The position numbers were made by a program, and so were the translations under genes. From Peptococcaceae bacterium UBA5356 (GTDB taxonomy: Bacteria > Bacillota > Peptococcia > DRI-13 > DTU073): a DNA stretch of 47,481 nt. The notes beneath the pieces are model-generated. The model saw only the letters and a program-made list of their open reading frames with translations. It was not told the origin of the DNA and searched no databases. Shown here piece by piece: positions 16,621 through 24,679 of this stretch. The stretch's first letter is position 1. The number at the start of each line of letters is the position of its first letter. The stretch is taken from positions 1-47,481 of the forward strand of contig DHPU01000003.1 of NCBI GenBank assembly GCA_002407935.1. Direction: 5' to 3'.

Positions 16621-17364
16621 TTACTTTTGTTCATACCAGGGCATTACAAACTTAGCTAAAACGCTAATTAAACCAAAGAAAATCAAACTTAACAAGGAAA
16701 TCACTACAATAGAGGCAAAGACCTGTGCCGTCAAAAAGGAATTCATAGTTCTAGTCATAAAGACCCCTAATCCTTTAGAAGCCCCTAACCACTCTCCAAT
16801 AACTGCCCCCATCACACTATACGTGGCGGAAATTTTTAGACCGGCAAAAAAAGAAGGTAAGGCTCCCGGCAGCTGTACCGTTTTAAAGATCTGCCAGGGT
16901 GATGCTCCCATCGCTAAAAGCAGCTTCTCAATATCTTTATCCACCGCTTCCAACCCTTCCACCAAGCTAACTGTAATCGGGAAAAAGCAGACTAAAGCCA
17001 CCACTATTACCTTAGGAAGCAGATTATAGCCAAACCAAATAATCAACAAAGGTGCTACAGCCATAATCGGAATCGTCTGGGAAAGGATAATCAAAGGATA
17101 AAGTACCTTTTTAACTACTGGGAACAAACCCATCAACATCGCCAAAATAATTCCGGCCAGTATCGCCAAAGTAAAGCCCCAAAGAACCTCAATTATCGTT
17201 TGGAGACTATGCTCCCAAAGTAAAGCAGATGTCTCACTAAGGGCTTCGCCAATTCTTACTGGAGAAGGGAGAATGAATTCGGCAATCCCGAAGAACCGCA
17301 CAACTGCCTCCCATATAACCAGCATAAAGATGAAAAACCCCACAGATGCCCCATACCTTTTCAT
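16621..17364 (-). CDS. ABC transporter permease for thiamine precursor uptake (ThiX-like)
   Basis: A 247-residue inner-membrane permease with about six helices and the BPD-type coupling loop (EGLEAVDKDIEKLLLAMGASPWQIFKTVQLPGALPSFFAGLKI), whose EAA-like glycine contacts the ATPase. It belongs to the NitT/TauT/ThiX branch and forms the channel for the ATPase at 14641 and the binding protein at 15533. ATG at 17364 is chosen because GAGGG lies about nine bases upstream; a GTG at 17397 would add 11 residues with no membrane logic. It starts about 100 bp after the thiamine-binding protein gene and ends about 80 bp before the binding-protein gene. No internal terminator is visible between them. Confidence 0.85.
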   Translation of the reverse strand: MKRYGASVGFFIFMLVIWEAVVRFFGIAEFILPSPVRIGEALSETSALLWEHSLQTIIEVLWGFTLAILAGIILAMLMGLFPVVKKVLYPLIILSQTIPIMAVAPLLIIWFGYNLLPKVIVVALVCFFPITVSLVEGLEAVDKDIEKLLLAMGASPWQIFKTVQLPGALPSFFAGLKISATYSVMGAVIGEWLGASKGLGVFMTRTMNSFLTAQVFASIVVISLLSLIFFGLISVLAKFVMPWYEQK

Positions 17365-17463
17365 TACGCTTATCCCTCTATTCCCGATCTTCAGCACATC
17401 TTACCATTTCTCTTAAACATTTTTCTTTTTGTTAATTCAATTACTGTTAGCATCACTTTTGTC

Positions 17464-17751
17464 TTACCTGTATTTACTAATTTTCTCCTCCATGGTAACC
17501 CCTTCCGGTCTATAATCAATTTTAATCACCGACATCACCCCGGCAGCACCAGCCTTAATACAAGCCTCCTGCGCCTTTTTCACCACTTCCCAAAGAGTAT
17601 CCAATTCACCTTCCATGGTAGTTTCCATCGGTCCTACGATATGTTTAACCCCGGACTGCTGAATTACTTCAATTGCTTGATCGACAACCTCATAAACATT
17701 TTCACCTTTCACCTTAGGTAAAACCTGCAAGCTTAAATTAACTGTAGCCAT
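17464..17751 (-). CDS. Thiamine-binding protein (YkoF/MTH1187, DUF77)
   Basis: A 95-residue cytoplasmic protein of the DUF77 (PF01910) family. It starts with MATVNLSLQVLPKVKGENVY, and the middle carries the conserved GVKHIVGPMETTMEGELDTLWEVV block, one half of the ferredoxin-like fold seen in YkoF and MTH1187. YkoF binds thiamine and the HMP moiety in the cytoplasm. Its position as first gene after a TPP riboswitch, ahead of ThiX/Y/Z-like genes, fits a role in binding imported precursor. The lone Cys is at residue 67. It is a single-domain member, about half the size of B. subtilis YkoF. Confidence 0.85.
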   Translation of the reverse strand: MATVNLSLQVLPKVKGENVYEVVDQAIEVIQQSGVKHIVGPMETTMEGELDTLWEVVKKAQEACIKAGAAGVMSVIKIDYRPEGVTMEEKISKYR

Positions 17752-17844
17752 CTCTGCTTCTTCCTTTCCCTTAGAAATTCTGTTACTTCTGTTACTCTTA
17801 CGCTGAATTTTTTAACCTTGCTTAATCTGAGACAGCAAAAGAAA

Positions 17845-17881
17845 CAAAAAACCGCTTTCTCGGATGAGACAAGCGGTTTTA
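17845..17881 (-). terminator. Expression-platform terminator of the TPP riboswitch
   Basis: On the minus strand, AACCGCTT and AAGCGGTT arms enclose a loop and are followed by a run of six T. It lies directly after the TPP aptamer and about 90 bp ahead of the first gene, as expected for riboswitch-controlled transcription attenuation. Confidence 0.85.
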
Positions 17882-17901
17882 CTTCTTTTTCATACTCTAC
17901 C

Positions 17902-17980
17902 TCCCTCCGCTGGTATTATCCAGATCAGGTTAAGGGTCGGCATCAATAATGCCCTCTCAGCTAGTAAAACTAGCTCCCCT
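17902..17980 (-). promoter_or_regulatory. TPP riboswitch (THI element)
   Basis: On the minus strand the segment reads AGGGGAGC, then CTGAGAGGGC, then ACCCTTAACCTGATCTGGAT, AATACCAGCGGAGGGA. These are the core conserved blocks of the thiamine-pyrophosphate aptamer: the pyrimidine-binding CUGAGA and the pyrophosphate-binding ACCUGAUCUGG. A small hairpin (CTAGTTTTACTAG) fills the variable P3-side arm. With the terminator just downstream, TPP should turn off the DUF77-ThiX-ThiY-ThiZ operon. Confidence 0.95.
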
Positions 17981-18007
17981 GTTTCTATCTATATTCAATT
18001 TAAACAT

Positions 18008-18036
18008 AGCTTATCACACAAAAAAGGCAGTGTCAA
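18008..18036 (-). promoter_or_regulatory. SigmaA-type promoter of the thiamine transport operon
   Basis: On the minus strand, TTGACA (a perfect -35) is separated by 17 bp from TAAGCT as the -10. Transcription would start near 18000, about 20 bases ahead of the TPP aptamer. The -10 is weak, which suits a leader whose output is limited by the riboswitch. Confidence 0.7.
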
Positions 18037-18075
18037 CAAAATTCCTAATTCATCAGAGCGCGCGAAGACAATGCT

Positions 18076-18112
18076 GTGAGGGCTCTTCCCCAGGTGGGGA
18101 GGGGGCCCTCAC
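18076..18112. repeat. GC-rich long hairpin
   Basis: GTGAGGGC (18076-18083) pairs exactly with GCCCTCAC (18105-18112), and the inner TTCCCC pairs with GGGGAG around an AGGT loop. The stretch 18050-18168 is markedly more GC-rich than its neighbours and contains no gene. It lies beyond the 3' end of the M20 peptidase gene and upstream of the thiamine promoter, and has no T-tract on either strand. Confidence 0.7.
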
Positions 18113-18168
18113 GTATACCTTGCATCGCCCGAACCCGAGGATGAGCAAGCTCGTTTCCGCTGCCGGCG

Positions 18169-19305
18169 TCAGGAGTCTGAAGGCAACTCCTTGGCTTTTT
18201 CTACGATAGCCGCCACATAATGCGCCGACCTTACCAAATCCTTAATCTTAATATATTCCTCTTTCGTGTGAACCTTACTCATTCCTATCCCTAAATTTAT
18301 CGCTTTAATCCCACGATGATTAAAATAATTAGCATCACTGCCTCCACCGGAAGAAATAATCCTTACCGGGAACCTCAGAGCGTCGGCTGCCTCTTTAGCC
18401 ACCCGCACAACCGCTTCGTCTTCCTTAATAGTAAAAGCAGGATATTCCCGCACAATCTTCGATTCCAGCCGCGCCCCCATTTCCCTACAAGCAACCTGCA
18501 AGCAATTAAGCATCTGTTGCAATTGTTGCTGCAATTTTTCTTCATCTAGGCTACGCGCCTCTCCTTCAAGCTCTATTTTGTCACAAACAATATTTGTAGC
18601 ATTTCCTCCCTTGATTGCCCCAATATTCGCCGTTGTCTCTTCATCTATCCGCAGCAAATTCATCCTGCTAATAGCTTGGGCCGCAACCTGAATAGCACTA
18701 ACCCCTTTCTCCGGACTCATCCCCGCATGCGCCGCTTTTCCGTAAATAATGGCATGAATTTTATCATGAGCAGGAGCGCGATAAACAATTGTTCCCGGTT
18801 CTCCTCCATTATCGAGGACAAAACCCATTTTCGCCTGTAAAAGACTATAATCCAAATTGCGAGCACCCCACAGCCCGGTCTCTTCTCCAATGGTAAAAAG
18901 AACCTCAATATCACCATGTTCTATCTTTTCTTCTTTGATATGCCGTAAAGCTTCAATAATCGCCGCAATACCGGCTTTATCATCTCCTCCCAAAATAGTA
19001 GAACCATTACTATAAATCACTGCATCTCTTACTTGAGGCTGAATGCCTTCACCCGGAACAACCGTATCCATATGTGCCGAAAAAAAGATCTTGGGTGCTT
19101 CTGTCCTGCTACCTTTGAGCCTTCCTAATAAATTTCCTGTATCAGAACCGGCAGCTTCCCCGGCCTGTTCATCAATTACCACTTCCAATCCTAGCTCTTC
19201 TAATAAGCCCTTTAAATAAGCCGCGAATTTTCCTTCTTTGTTACTTAGACTATCAATTTTCACCATTTCAACAAATTCTTTGACTAAACGCTCCTGATTA
19301 ATCAT
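18169..19305 (-). CDS. M20-family metallopeptidase (peptidase T-like)
   Basis: A 378-residue zinc peptidase of the PepT/YqjE branch of M20. Zinc and catalytic motifs are visible: SAHMDTVVPGEG near residue 80, then LGGDDKAGIAAII, TIGEETGLWGARNL with the catalytic Glu pair, VLDNGGEPGT, and IGMSKVHTKEEYI near the end with the last His. The middle (YGKAAHAGMSPEKGVSAIQVAA) is the dimerisation lid. PepT-like enzymes cut small peptides in the cytoplasm. GGAGG lies about ten bases before the ATG. It is monocistronic. The 3' side is followed by the GC-rich hairpin region. Confidence 0.88.
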   Translation of the reverse strand: MINQERLVKEFVEMVKIDSLSNKEGKFAAYLKGLLEELGLEVVIDEQAGEAAGSDTGNLLGRLKGSRTEAPKIFFSAHMDTVVPGEGIQPQVRDAVIYSNGSTILGGDDKAGIAAIIEALRHIKEEKIEHGDIEVLFTIGEETGLWGARNLDYSLLQAKMGFVLDNGGEPGTIVYRAPAHDKIHAIIYGKAAHAGMSPEKGVSAIQVAAQAISRMNLLRIDEETTANIGAIKGGNATNIVCDKIELEGEARSLDEEKLQQQLQQMLNCLQVACREMGARLESKIVREYPAFTIKEDEAVVRVAKEAADALRFPVRIISSGGGSDANYFNHRGIKAINLGIGMSKVHTKEEYIKIKDLVRSAHYVAAIVEKAKELPSDS

Positions 19306-19432
19306 TTAAATAATACCCTCCTACCATTAATTCGCTATTAATACTATATCACCAAAATAAATATTTCCCCCATTCACTGCTGATTATCGTAATTAAAATC
19401 ATGAAAATTCGCCCTTGACAAAAAAAATTTTC

Positions 19433-19462
19433 TTGACATTTTCTCCTTTACCTGCATATAAT
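19433..19462 (+). promoter_or_regulatory. SigmaA-type promoter of the aroF-pheA T-box operon
   Basis: TTGACA and TATAAT, both perfect, are separated by 18 bp. A second TTGACA at 19415-19420 is too far from this -10. Transcription would begin near 19470, at the head of the T-box leader. Confidence 0.85.
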
Positions 19463-19479
19463 GATTTTAATTTTATTAA

Positions 19480-19800
19480 GAAAAAAGTAATGCGGAAGAA
19501 AAGTAACTTGAGGAAAACCTGCAGGGAGAGAATGTCATCGACTGGAAGCATTCTTAGGCTTAAATCAAGCGAAGTTCCCTTCCAAACTGTTCGGGTGAGT
19601 AAGCTGCTAAAGCTCGTAGTCCAAACCGGAAACTTCTACCGTTAAAAAGAAGGGGTATCGGATTTTTCTGTACCTTTGTTTACCAACTAGGATGGTAACG
19701 CGAAGGAAGCAAAACAGGATAAATCTTTTGTACCTAATTTGAGAGGAATGAAAATAAGACAAAAAGCTTATTTTTATTCAACTAGGGTGGTAACGCGGAA
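19480..19800 (+). promoter_or_regulatory. T-box leader, probably Phe-specific, with duplicated T-box sequence
   Basis: The leader has AGTAA elements, the GA-rich GGGAGAGAA block of stem I, and a specifier-side segment GCGAAGTTCCCTTCC. Aligned to the usual GAA-N-codon pattern, the specifier is UUC (19575-19577), which reads tRNA-Phe and fits the genes downstream. Two T-box sequences follow: AGGATGGTAACGCG (19689-19702) and AGGGTGGTAACGCG (19784-19797), 95 bp apart. Only the second has the CGTCCCT partner and a terminator. Uncharged tRNA would pair with the antiterminator bulge and permit readthrough into aroF-pheA. Confidence 0.88.
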
Positions 19801-19845
19801 AGCCACAGATTCGTCCCTAAAAGGGAACAAATCTGTGGCTTTTTT
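19801..19845 (+). terminator. T-box terminator
   Basis: AGCCACAGAT (19801-19810) pairs with ATCTGTGGCT (19831-19840), with an inner TCCCT/AGGGA pair, and is followed by TTTTT. The left side joins the second T-box sequence, so antiterminator and terminator are mutually exclusive. Confidence 0.9.
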
Positions 19846-19870
19846 AATTAAATTAAAGGAGGATTTTAGT

Positions 19871-20962
19871 ATGATTGTTGTGATGAAAAGAAATTCGCCC
19901 AAAGAAGAAATTCTCAAGGTTTCAGCCCAATTGCAAGAGGCTGGTTTCCACTGTCACCTTGTCGAGGGGACAGAAAAAACCATTATTGGAGCAGTAGGAG
20001 ATAAATCCAGACTGCTCAACATCCCCTTGGAGGCTCTTCCCTGTGTGGAAAAGGTTATTCCTATCCTAGCCCCATACAAACTGGCTAGCCGAGAATTTAA
20101 AGCGGAGGACACTCTAATTCGCGTAGGTAATGTTACCATCGGAGGATCTGCCTTACACGTCATGGCTGGCCCCTGTGCTGTGGAAAGTAAAGAACAAGTA
20201 CTCTTAACTGCCCAAATTGTCAAAGAAGCAGGAGCAACTATCCTCAGAGGCGGCGCCTTTAAACCGCGTACCTCCCCTTACTCCTTTCAGGGACTTGGCG
20301 AAGCAGGGCTGCAATACCTAGCTTTGGCCCGGGAAAAAACAGGCTTACCGATAGTTACAGAGGCAATTGATACGGCCAGTATTGACCTAGTAGCTTATTA
20401 TGCCGATCTTATTCAAATCGGCGCTCGCAATATGCAGAATTACGCCCTGCTCAAAAAAGCAGCTAAAACAGGCAAACCAATCTTATTAAAACGCGGGCTT
20501 TCCGCCACAATCGAAGAATGGATTCTCGCTGCCGAATATATCATAACAACCGGTAACCCCCAGGTTATCTTCTGCGAAAGAGGAATCCGCACTTTTGAAA
20601 CAGCTACCAGAAACACCTTAGACTTATCTGCTGTCCCGATTATCAAACACCTTACCCATCTGCCCATCGTGGTAGATCCCAGCCACGGCACAGGAAAATG
20701 GCGCTGCGTCTCCTCCATGGCACAAGCGGCTGTTGCTGCCGGTGCGGATGGACTCATGATTGAGGTGCATCCTTCTCCGGAGGAAGCCTTTTCCGATGGT
20801 GCCCAATCACTTAATCCCGCTAATTTTCGCCAGCTCATGACCAACCTAAGCAATATTACGCAATTCACCGGGAAAAGACTTGCTGCCCCTTTGCAAAAAC
20901 TTAGCACTGGCAACAGCAACCTCCCGGCAGATCATTACTATAATGAGAACGCAAAGGTGTGA
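19871..20962 (+). CDS. aroF: 3-deoxy-7-phosphoheptulonate synthase (DAHP synthase)
   Basis: A 363-residue enzyme joining phosphoenolpyruvate and erythrose 4-phosphate, the first step of the shikimate pathway. The N-terminal ~70 residues (MIVVMKRNSPKEEILKVSAQ) form the ferredoxin-like regulatory domain of the type I-beta Thermotoga-like enzymes. The barrel follows with HVMAGPCAVESKEQVL, GGAFKPRTSPYSFQG, IGARNMQNYALL, PILLKRGLSATIEEW and PIVVDPSHGTGKW. These carry the substrate phosphate arginines and lysines and the metal His. ATG at 19871 has AAAGGAGG upstream; the frame upstream runs into the T-box leader and is not coding. The regulatory domain allows feedback by an aromatic product, in addition to the T-box. 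Confidence 0.93.
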   Translation: MIVVMKRNSPKEEILKVSAQLQEAGFHCHLVEGTEKTIIGAVGDKSRLLNIPLEALPCVEKVIPILAPYKLASREFKAEDTLIRVGNVTIGGSALHVMAGPCAVESKEQVLLTAQIVKEAGATILRGGAFKPRTSPYSFQGLGEAGLQYLALAREKTGLPIVTEAIDTASIDLVAYYADLIQIGARNMQNYALLKKAAKTGKPILLKRGLSATIEEWILAAEYIITTGNPQVIFCERGIRTFETATRNTLDLSAVPIIKHLTHLPIVVDPSHGTGKWRCVSSMAQAAVAAGADGLMIEVHPSPEEAFSDGAQSLNPANFRQLMTNLSNITQFTGKRLAAPLQKLSTGNSNLPADHYYNENAKV

Positions 20963-20971
20963 TAACGAGTT

Positions 20972-21832
20972 ATGAAAAAATCGGCTCTCGCTTACTTAGG
21001 GCCTGAAGGAACACACACACACGAAGCAGCTCAAATGTTTATCACCCATTATGCCGCCAAAAGCGCGACAAAAGATGCCTATAAACTAGTTCCCTTCCCG
21101 GATATACCTACAATCATGGAAGCTGTAGCTAATGGTTCTGTGGAGCAGGGAATCGTTCCGGCGGAAAATTCCATTGAAGGAACAGTAAATCTCACCCTGG
21201 ATATTCTAGCCCAAGAATTGGACCTGTATATCCAAGGTGAGATTGTCCTAGATATTACACACCATCTTCTTACCTTTTTGACAGACATCGCCGCAATTCA
21301 AACAGTAATGTCCCATCCCCAAGCTCTTGCCCAATGCCGCCATTTTTTAAAAAGATATTTACCCCAAGTCACCATCCTCCAAAAGGAAAGTACCGCCGAA
21401 GCTGTCCGCTTACTTACAAAACAAAAGCATAAAAATGCCGCGGCCATTGGTTCCTTTGCTTCCCATCAACACTATCGAGTTCCCATAAGATATGCGAATA
21501 TTAATGACTTCCCGCATAACCAAACCCGGTTTCTCCTTGTCGGGAAAAATCCGGTTTCCCTCTCTACGAACACCCAAAAAACTTCTTTCGTCATGTTTCC
21601 TCATGATAATCGCCCGGGGCAATTATATGAAATTTTGAGTGTGTTTGCTAAATATCAAATAAACCTTTCTAAAATTGAATCCCGTCCCCAAAAAAGGGAG
21701 CTCGGCATTTACCTTTTTTGGGTTGACTGTGAGCTTAGTCTTAATCATCCCAAACTGCAAGTAATTTTAAATGAGCTAAGAACAAAAACGAAATATTACA
21801 AAATACTGGGTTCATATCCTGTTTATCGGTAA
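20972..21832 (+). CDS. pheA: Prephenate dehydratase with ACT domain
   Basis: A 286-residue enzyme converting prephenate to phenylpyruvate for phenylalanine synthesis. The catalytic domain starts with LAYLGPEGTHTHEAA, includes GIVPAENSIEGTVNLTLD (substrate-binding), and ends with PHNQTRFLLVG, the TRF motif. The C-terminal ~75 residues are an ACT domain with INLSKIESRPQKRELGIY, the ESRP motif that binds Phe for feedback inhibition. There is no chorismate mutase domain, so that step must be encoded elsewhere. It starts 9 bp after aroF with only a weak site, suggesting coupling to aroF translation. The Phe-type T-box ahead of the pair fits the product. Confidence 0.92.
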   Translation: MKKSALAYLGPEGTHTHEAAQMFITHYAAKSATKDAYKLVPFPDIPTIMEAVANGSVEQGIVPAENSIEGTVNLTLDILAQELDLYIQGEIVLDITHHLLTFLTDIAAIQTVMSHPQALAQCRHFLKRYLPQVTILQKESTAEAVRLLTKQKHKNAAAIGSFASHQHYRVPIRYANINDFPHNQTRFLLVGKNPVSLSTNTQKTSFVMFPHDNRPGQLYEILSVFAKYQINLSKIESRPQKRELGIYLFWVDCELSLNHPKLQVILNELRTKTKYYKILGSYPVYR

Positions 21833-21838
21833 AGCGCT

Positions 21839-22751
21839 CTAATGCTTAGTTATCCATTTACAGATCGGCTCCCACACTAATGATTGAGCATTATCTGCCC
21901 AAATTAAATCGGTATGTCCATAATCTAACTGAGCATTTTTGGCAGGGTGAAGCCGCACAATTAATGCTTTTTTATCCTTACTGCCGAGAAGTGATAAAAC
22001 ATACTGCCCGTATTGACCTTCTCCCCCGGCTGCCCCAACATAAAAAACGGGAATTTCTATTTTGCTAAAGTGATCATCATAAGGCAAATTAACTGCCTCA
22101 CCAATGATCGCCGTACATTCCATGATTTCGCCGATACTTTGGAAAGAAGGGGTTTTTAAAGCAATATCAATTAAATACTCCAGCTTAGCATATTGAAATC
22201 CTGTAGGCAGCCCATTCTTGTCAAAAGTTCCGGCATTTAAGTGATAATAAGGGGTAAAGGGTTCTTCCGGAGGCTGAAAAGTAGCATATGTTGACGATAG
22301 TAAAAAGATCGCCGTCTGTTTATTTGTAAGATTAGGAATAATTGAGGACATCTTATTGGGTGCTGATTTAGCCATTGAAGCTACATATTTCAAAGAGGCT
22401 CCCTCGTTATCACAATAGATACCGGAATCATATTTTTGTTTTAATGGGCATATAAGGTTTTTTCTCTTTTACTACCCGATGGATGCCAATTTTATCGTAG
22501 CTCCCTTTGCCAACCTTAAAAACTAGCGAATACTCAAAGACATCATCAAAAAGATGCTTCCTTTCCATAGAACAAAAAGATAGATCCTGCAAACCAGCTT
22601 GTTTAAGAATACTTTTCCCTTGATTAAAAATTTTCATTGACTTGCAACTCTTTGCCTCTTGAGCCAGTGCCGAAAAAGAAAAAATACTTAAGAATAGTGT
22701 TATTAAGACCATTAATTTTAAACCATGTATGTGCTTTTTCATATTAGACAT
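21839..22751 (-). pseudogene. Secreted alpha/beta-hydrolase with internal deletion
   Basis: Two reading frames look like the two ends of one gene. The upstream part (22428-22751, 107 codons) has a signal peptide and the N-terminal lead of a bacterial secreted alpha/beta-hydrolase family (FEYSLVFKVGKGSYDKIG, IHRVVKEKKPYMPIKTK), then a TGA. The downstream part (21839-22427, other frame) resumes with YDSGIYCDNEGASLKYVA and keeps the late core, IPVFYVGAAGGEGQYGQY, and the terminal catalytic-His region YGHTDLIWADNAQSLVW. The middle that should hold the oxyanion HGD segment and the GxSxG nucleophile, roughly 100-150 residues, is absent. A TTG at 22393 could start a 184-residue product, which would lack the nucleophile. 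Family recall is from memory of related sequences. It lies convergent to pheA, 6 bp beyond its stop. Confidence 0.7.
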
Positions 22752-22897
22752 TCCCCCTTTAATTTTTTATAGACTGATGGTACCATAAGTTGGGGGGGGT
22801 GTCAATATATTACATTATGAAAATTAGTTCTACCCGAAGTTACTTTTTATATACCCCTATCCTTCTTTTTTCTTCTGTTTTTCTTTTTTATTTCACT

Positions 22898-24580
22898 TTA
22901 TTTTTTGCCCTGCTTAGCCCAACTGTCACGTAAAGAGACAATCCTATTAAAGACCAATTTATCCTCTGTTGAATCCAAATCAGCACAAAAATAACCCTGT
23001 CTCATGAATTGAAATCTATCTCCCTGTTTGGCCTCCTTCAAGCCCGGTTCCACCAAACAAGTAGTCAAACGTGCCAAAGAATGCGGATTTAAAACCATCT
23101 CGGCCTCATTACTATCATTATCATCCTGCCCTTCTTCCGCCTTCGTATACAAATAATCATAAAGACGTACTTCCGCTTGAAGAGCATGTTGAGCAGAGAC
23201 CCAATGCAAAGTCCCTTTTACTTTACGCCCGCTTTGCTCGGAACCGCTGCGCGTCTGCGGATCATATGTACAGTGAAGCTCCAGGATCTCCCCTGTTTTT
23301 TCATCCTTAACTACCCTTTCACACTTAATAATATAAGCATGTTTAAGACGTACTTCTTTGCCGGGAGTTAACCGGAAAAACTTTTTCGGCGGATTTTCCA
23401 TAAAATCTTCCTGCTCAATATATATTTCTCGGGTAAAAGGCAACTTGCGACTACCCATCTCCAAATTTTCCGGATTATTTTCAGCCGATAATTCTTCAAC
23501 TTGGCCCTCAGGATAATTATCAATGATCACTTTAAGTGGGCGTAAAACAGCCATTACCCGAGGTGCCTTAGTATTCAAATCTTCCCGAATACAATGTTCC
23601 AGCAGAGAAATATCTACTTCACTATTCGCCTTAGCTACTCCGATCCGTTCACAAAAATCTCTAATGGACTCCGGCGTATAGCCCCGCCTTCTAATTCCCG
23701 AAATGGTGGGCATTCGGGGATCATCCCAGCCCTCAACATAACCCTGTTCTACCAATTCCCGTAATTTTCGCTTACTCATTACCGTATTAGTAAGGTTGAG
23801 CCGGGCAAATTCAATTTGCTGCGGTTTACAGCCCAAATCCAGATTATCCACCACCCAATCATATAACGGACGATGGTCTTCAAATTCCAAAGTACAGATC
23901 GAATGGGTAATGCCCTCTAAGGCATCAGAGATAGGATGAGCATAATCGTACATGGGATAAATACACCACTTGTCCCCGGTACGATGATGAGTCGCCCGTA
24001 AAATCCTGTACAAAACCGGATCACGCATATTTAAATTAGGGGAGGCCATCTCAATCTTTGCGCGTAGTGTTCTGGAACCATCGGCAAATTCACCGACCCG
24101 CATGCTCCTAAATAAAGCCAAGTTTTCTTCAATAGTACGATTACGATAAGGGCTTTCCTTGCCCGGCTCTTTTAAAGTTCCGCGATATTCTCTTATTTCC
24201 TCCGCATTTAAATCACAGACATAAGCTTTTCCTGCCCGAATTAATTCTTCCGCACTCTCATACATTTTTTCAAAATAATTCGAGGCATAATACTTACGAT
24301 CTTCCCAATCAAAACCCAGCCACTTTACATCCGTCTCAATAGAATCTACATATTCCAGATCCTCTTTACTGGGATTTGTATCATCATACCGCAGATTGCA
24401 AAGCCCCCCATATTCCGCCGCGAGCCCAAAATTAAGACAAATCGATTTGGCATGTCCTATATGCAAATAACCGTTTGGCTCCGGTGGAAAGCGGGTATGA
24501 ATCCGTTTAACTTCCTTGTTTTGCCGTAAATCCTCATCAATAATATTTTGAATAAAATTCCTTGGAGTAAAGTTATTCAT
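22898..24580 (-). CDS. glnS: Glutaminyl-tRNA synthetase
   Basis: A 560-residue class I synthetase that charges tRNA-Gln. The HIGH motif appears in RFPPEPNGYLHIGHAKSI near residue 35, and the KMSKS equivalent is TNTVMSKRKLRELVEQG near residue 265. The segment GLCNLRYDDTNPSKEDLEYV carries the ATP- and amino-acid-site residues typical of GlnRS. The two C-terminal anticodon-binding beta-barrels follow, with HAYIIKCERVVKD and LHWVSAQHALQAEVRLYDYL. ATG at 24580 has GGGGGAGG nearby; the longer frame from 24607 has no site. Most Firmicutes lack GlnRS and form Gln-tRNA by GluRS and GatCAB, so glnS here probably came by lateral transfer, although several clostridia have it. Confidence 0.93.
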   Translation of the reverse strand: MNNFTPRNFIQNIIDEDLRQNKEVKRIHTRFPPEPNGYLHIGHAKSICLNFGLAAEYGGLCNLRYDDTNPSKEDLEYVDSIETDVKWLGFDWEDRKYYASNYFEKMYESAEELIRAGKAYVCDLNAEEIREYRGTLKEPGKESPYRNRTIEENLALFRSMRVGEFADGSRTLRAKIEMASPNLNMRDPVLYRILRATHHRTGDKWCIYPMYDYAHPISDALEGITHSICTLEFEDHRPLYDWVVDNLDLGCKPQQIEFARLNLTNTVMSKRKLRELVEQGYVEGWDDPRMPTISGIRRRGYTPESIRDFCERIGVAKANSEVDISLLEHCIREDLNTKAPRVMAVLRPLKVIIDNYPEGQVEELSAENNPENLEMGSRKLPFTREIYIEQEDFMENPPKKFFRLTPGKEVRLKHAYIIKCERVVKDEKTGEILELHCTYDPQTRSGSEQSGRKVKGTLHWVSAQHALQAEVRLYDYLYTKAEEGQDDNDSNEAEMVLNPHSLARLTTCLVEPGLKEAKQGDRFQFMRQGYFCADLDSTEDKLVFNRIVSLRDSWAKQGKK

Positions 24581-24679
24581 TGTTATCCTCCCCCTAATAC
24601 CAAACAAAATGTAATGTAAACCAAGTAATAATCATATTCTACAATTAGTATAGCGGTTTAGCAATGAAAATCATCTCGT

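Noticed and set aside
19739..19870. An upstream extension of aroF giving 44 more residues.
   Set aside because: It would run through the T-box sequence and its terminator, has no ribosome site at its start, and the AGGAGG is at the ATG at 19871.
21839..22393. An intact 184-residue hydrolase.
   Set aside because: The frame starts within the late part of the fold and lacks a nucleophile motif, and the missing N-terminal part is found just upstream in a different frame.
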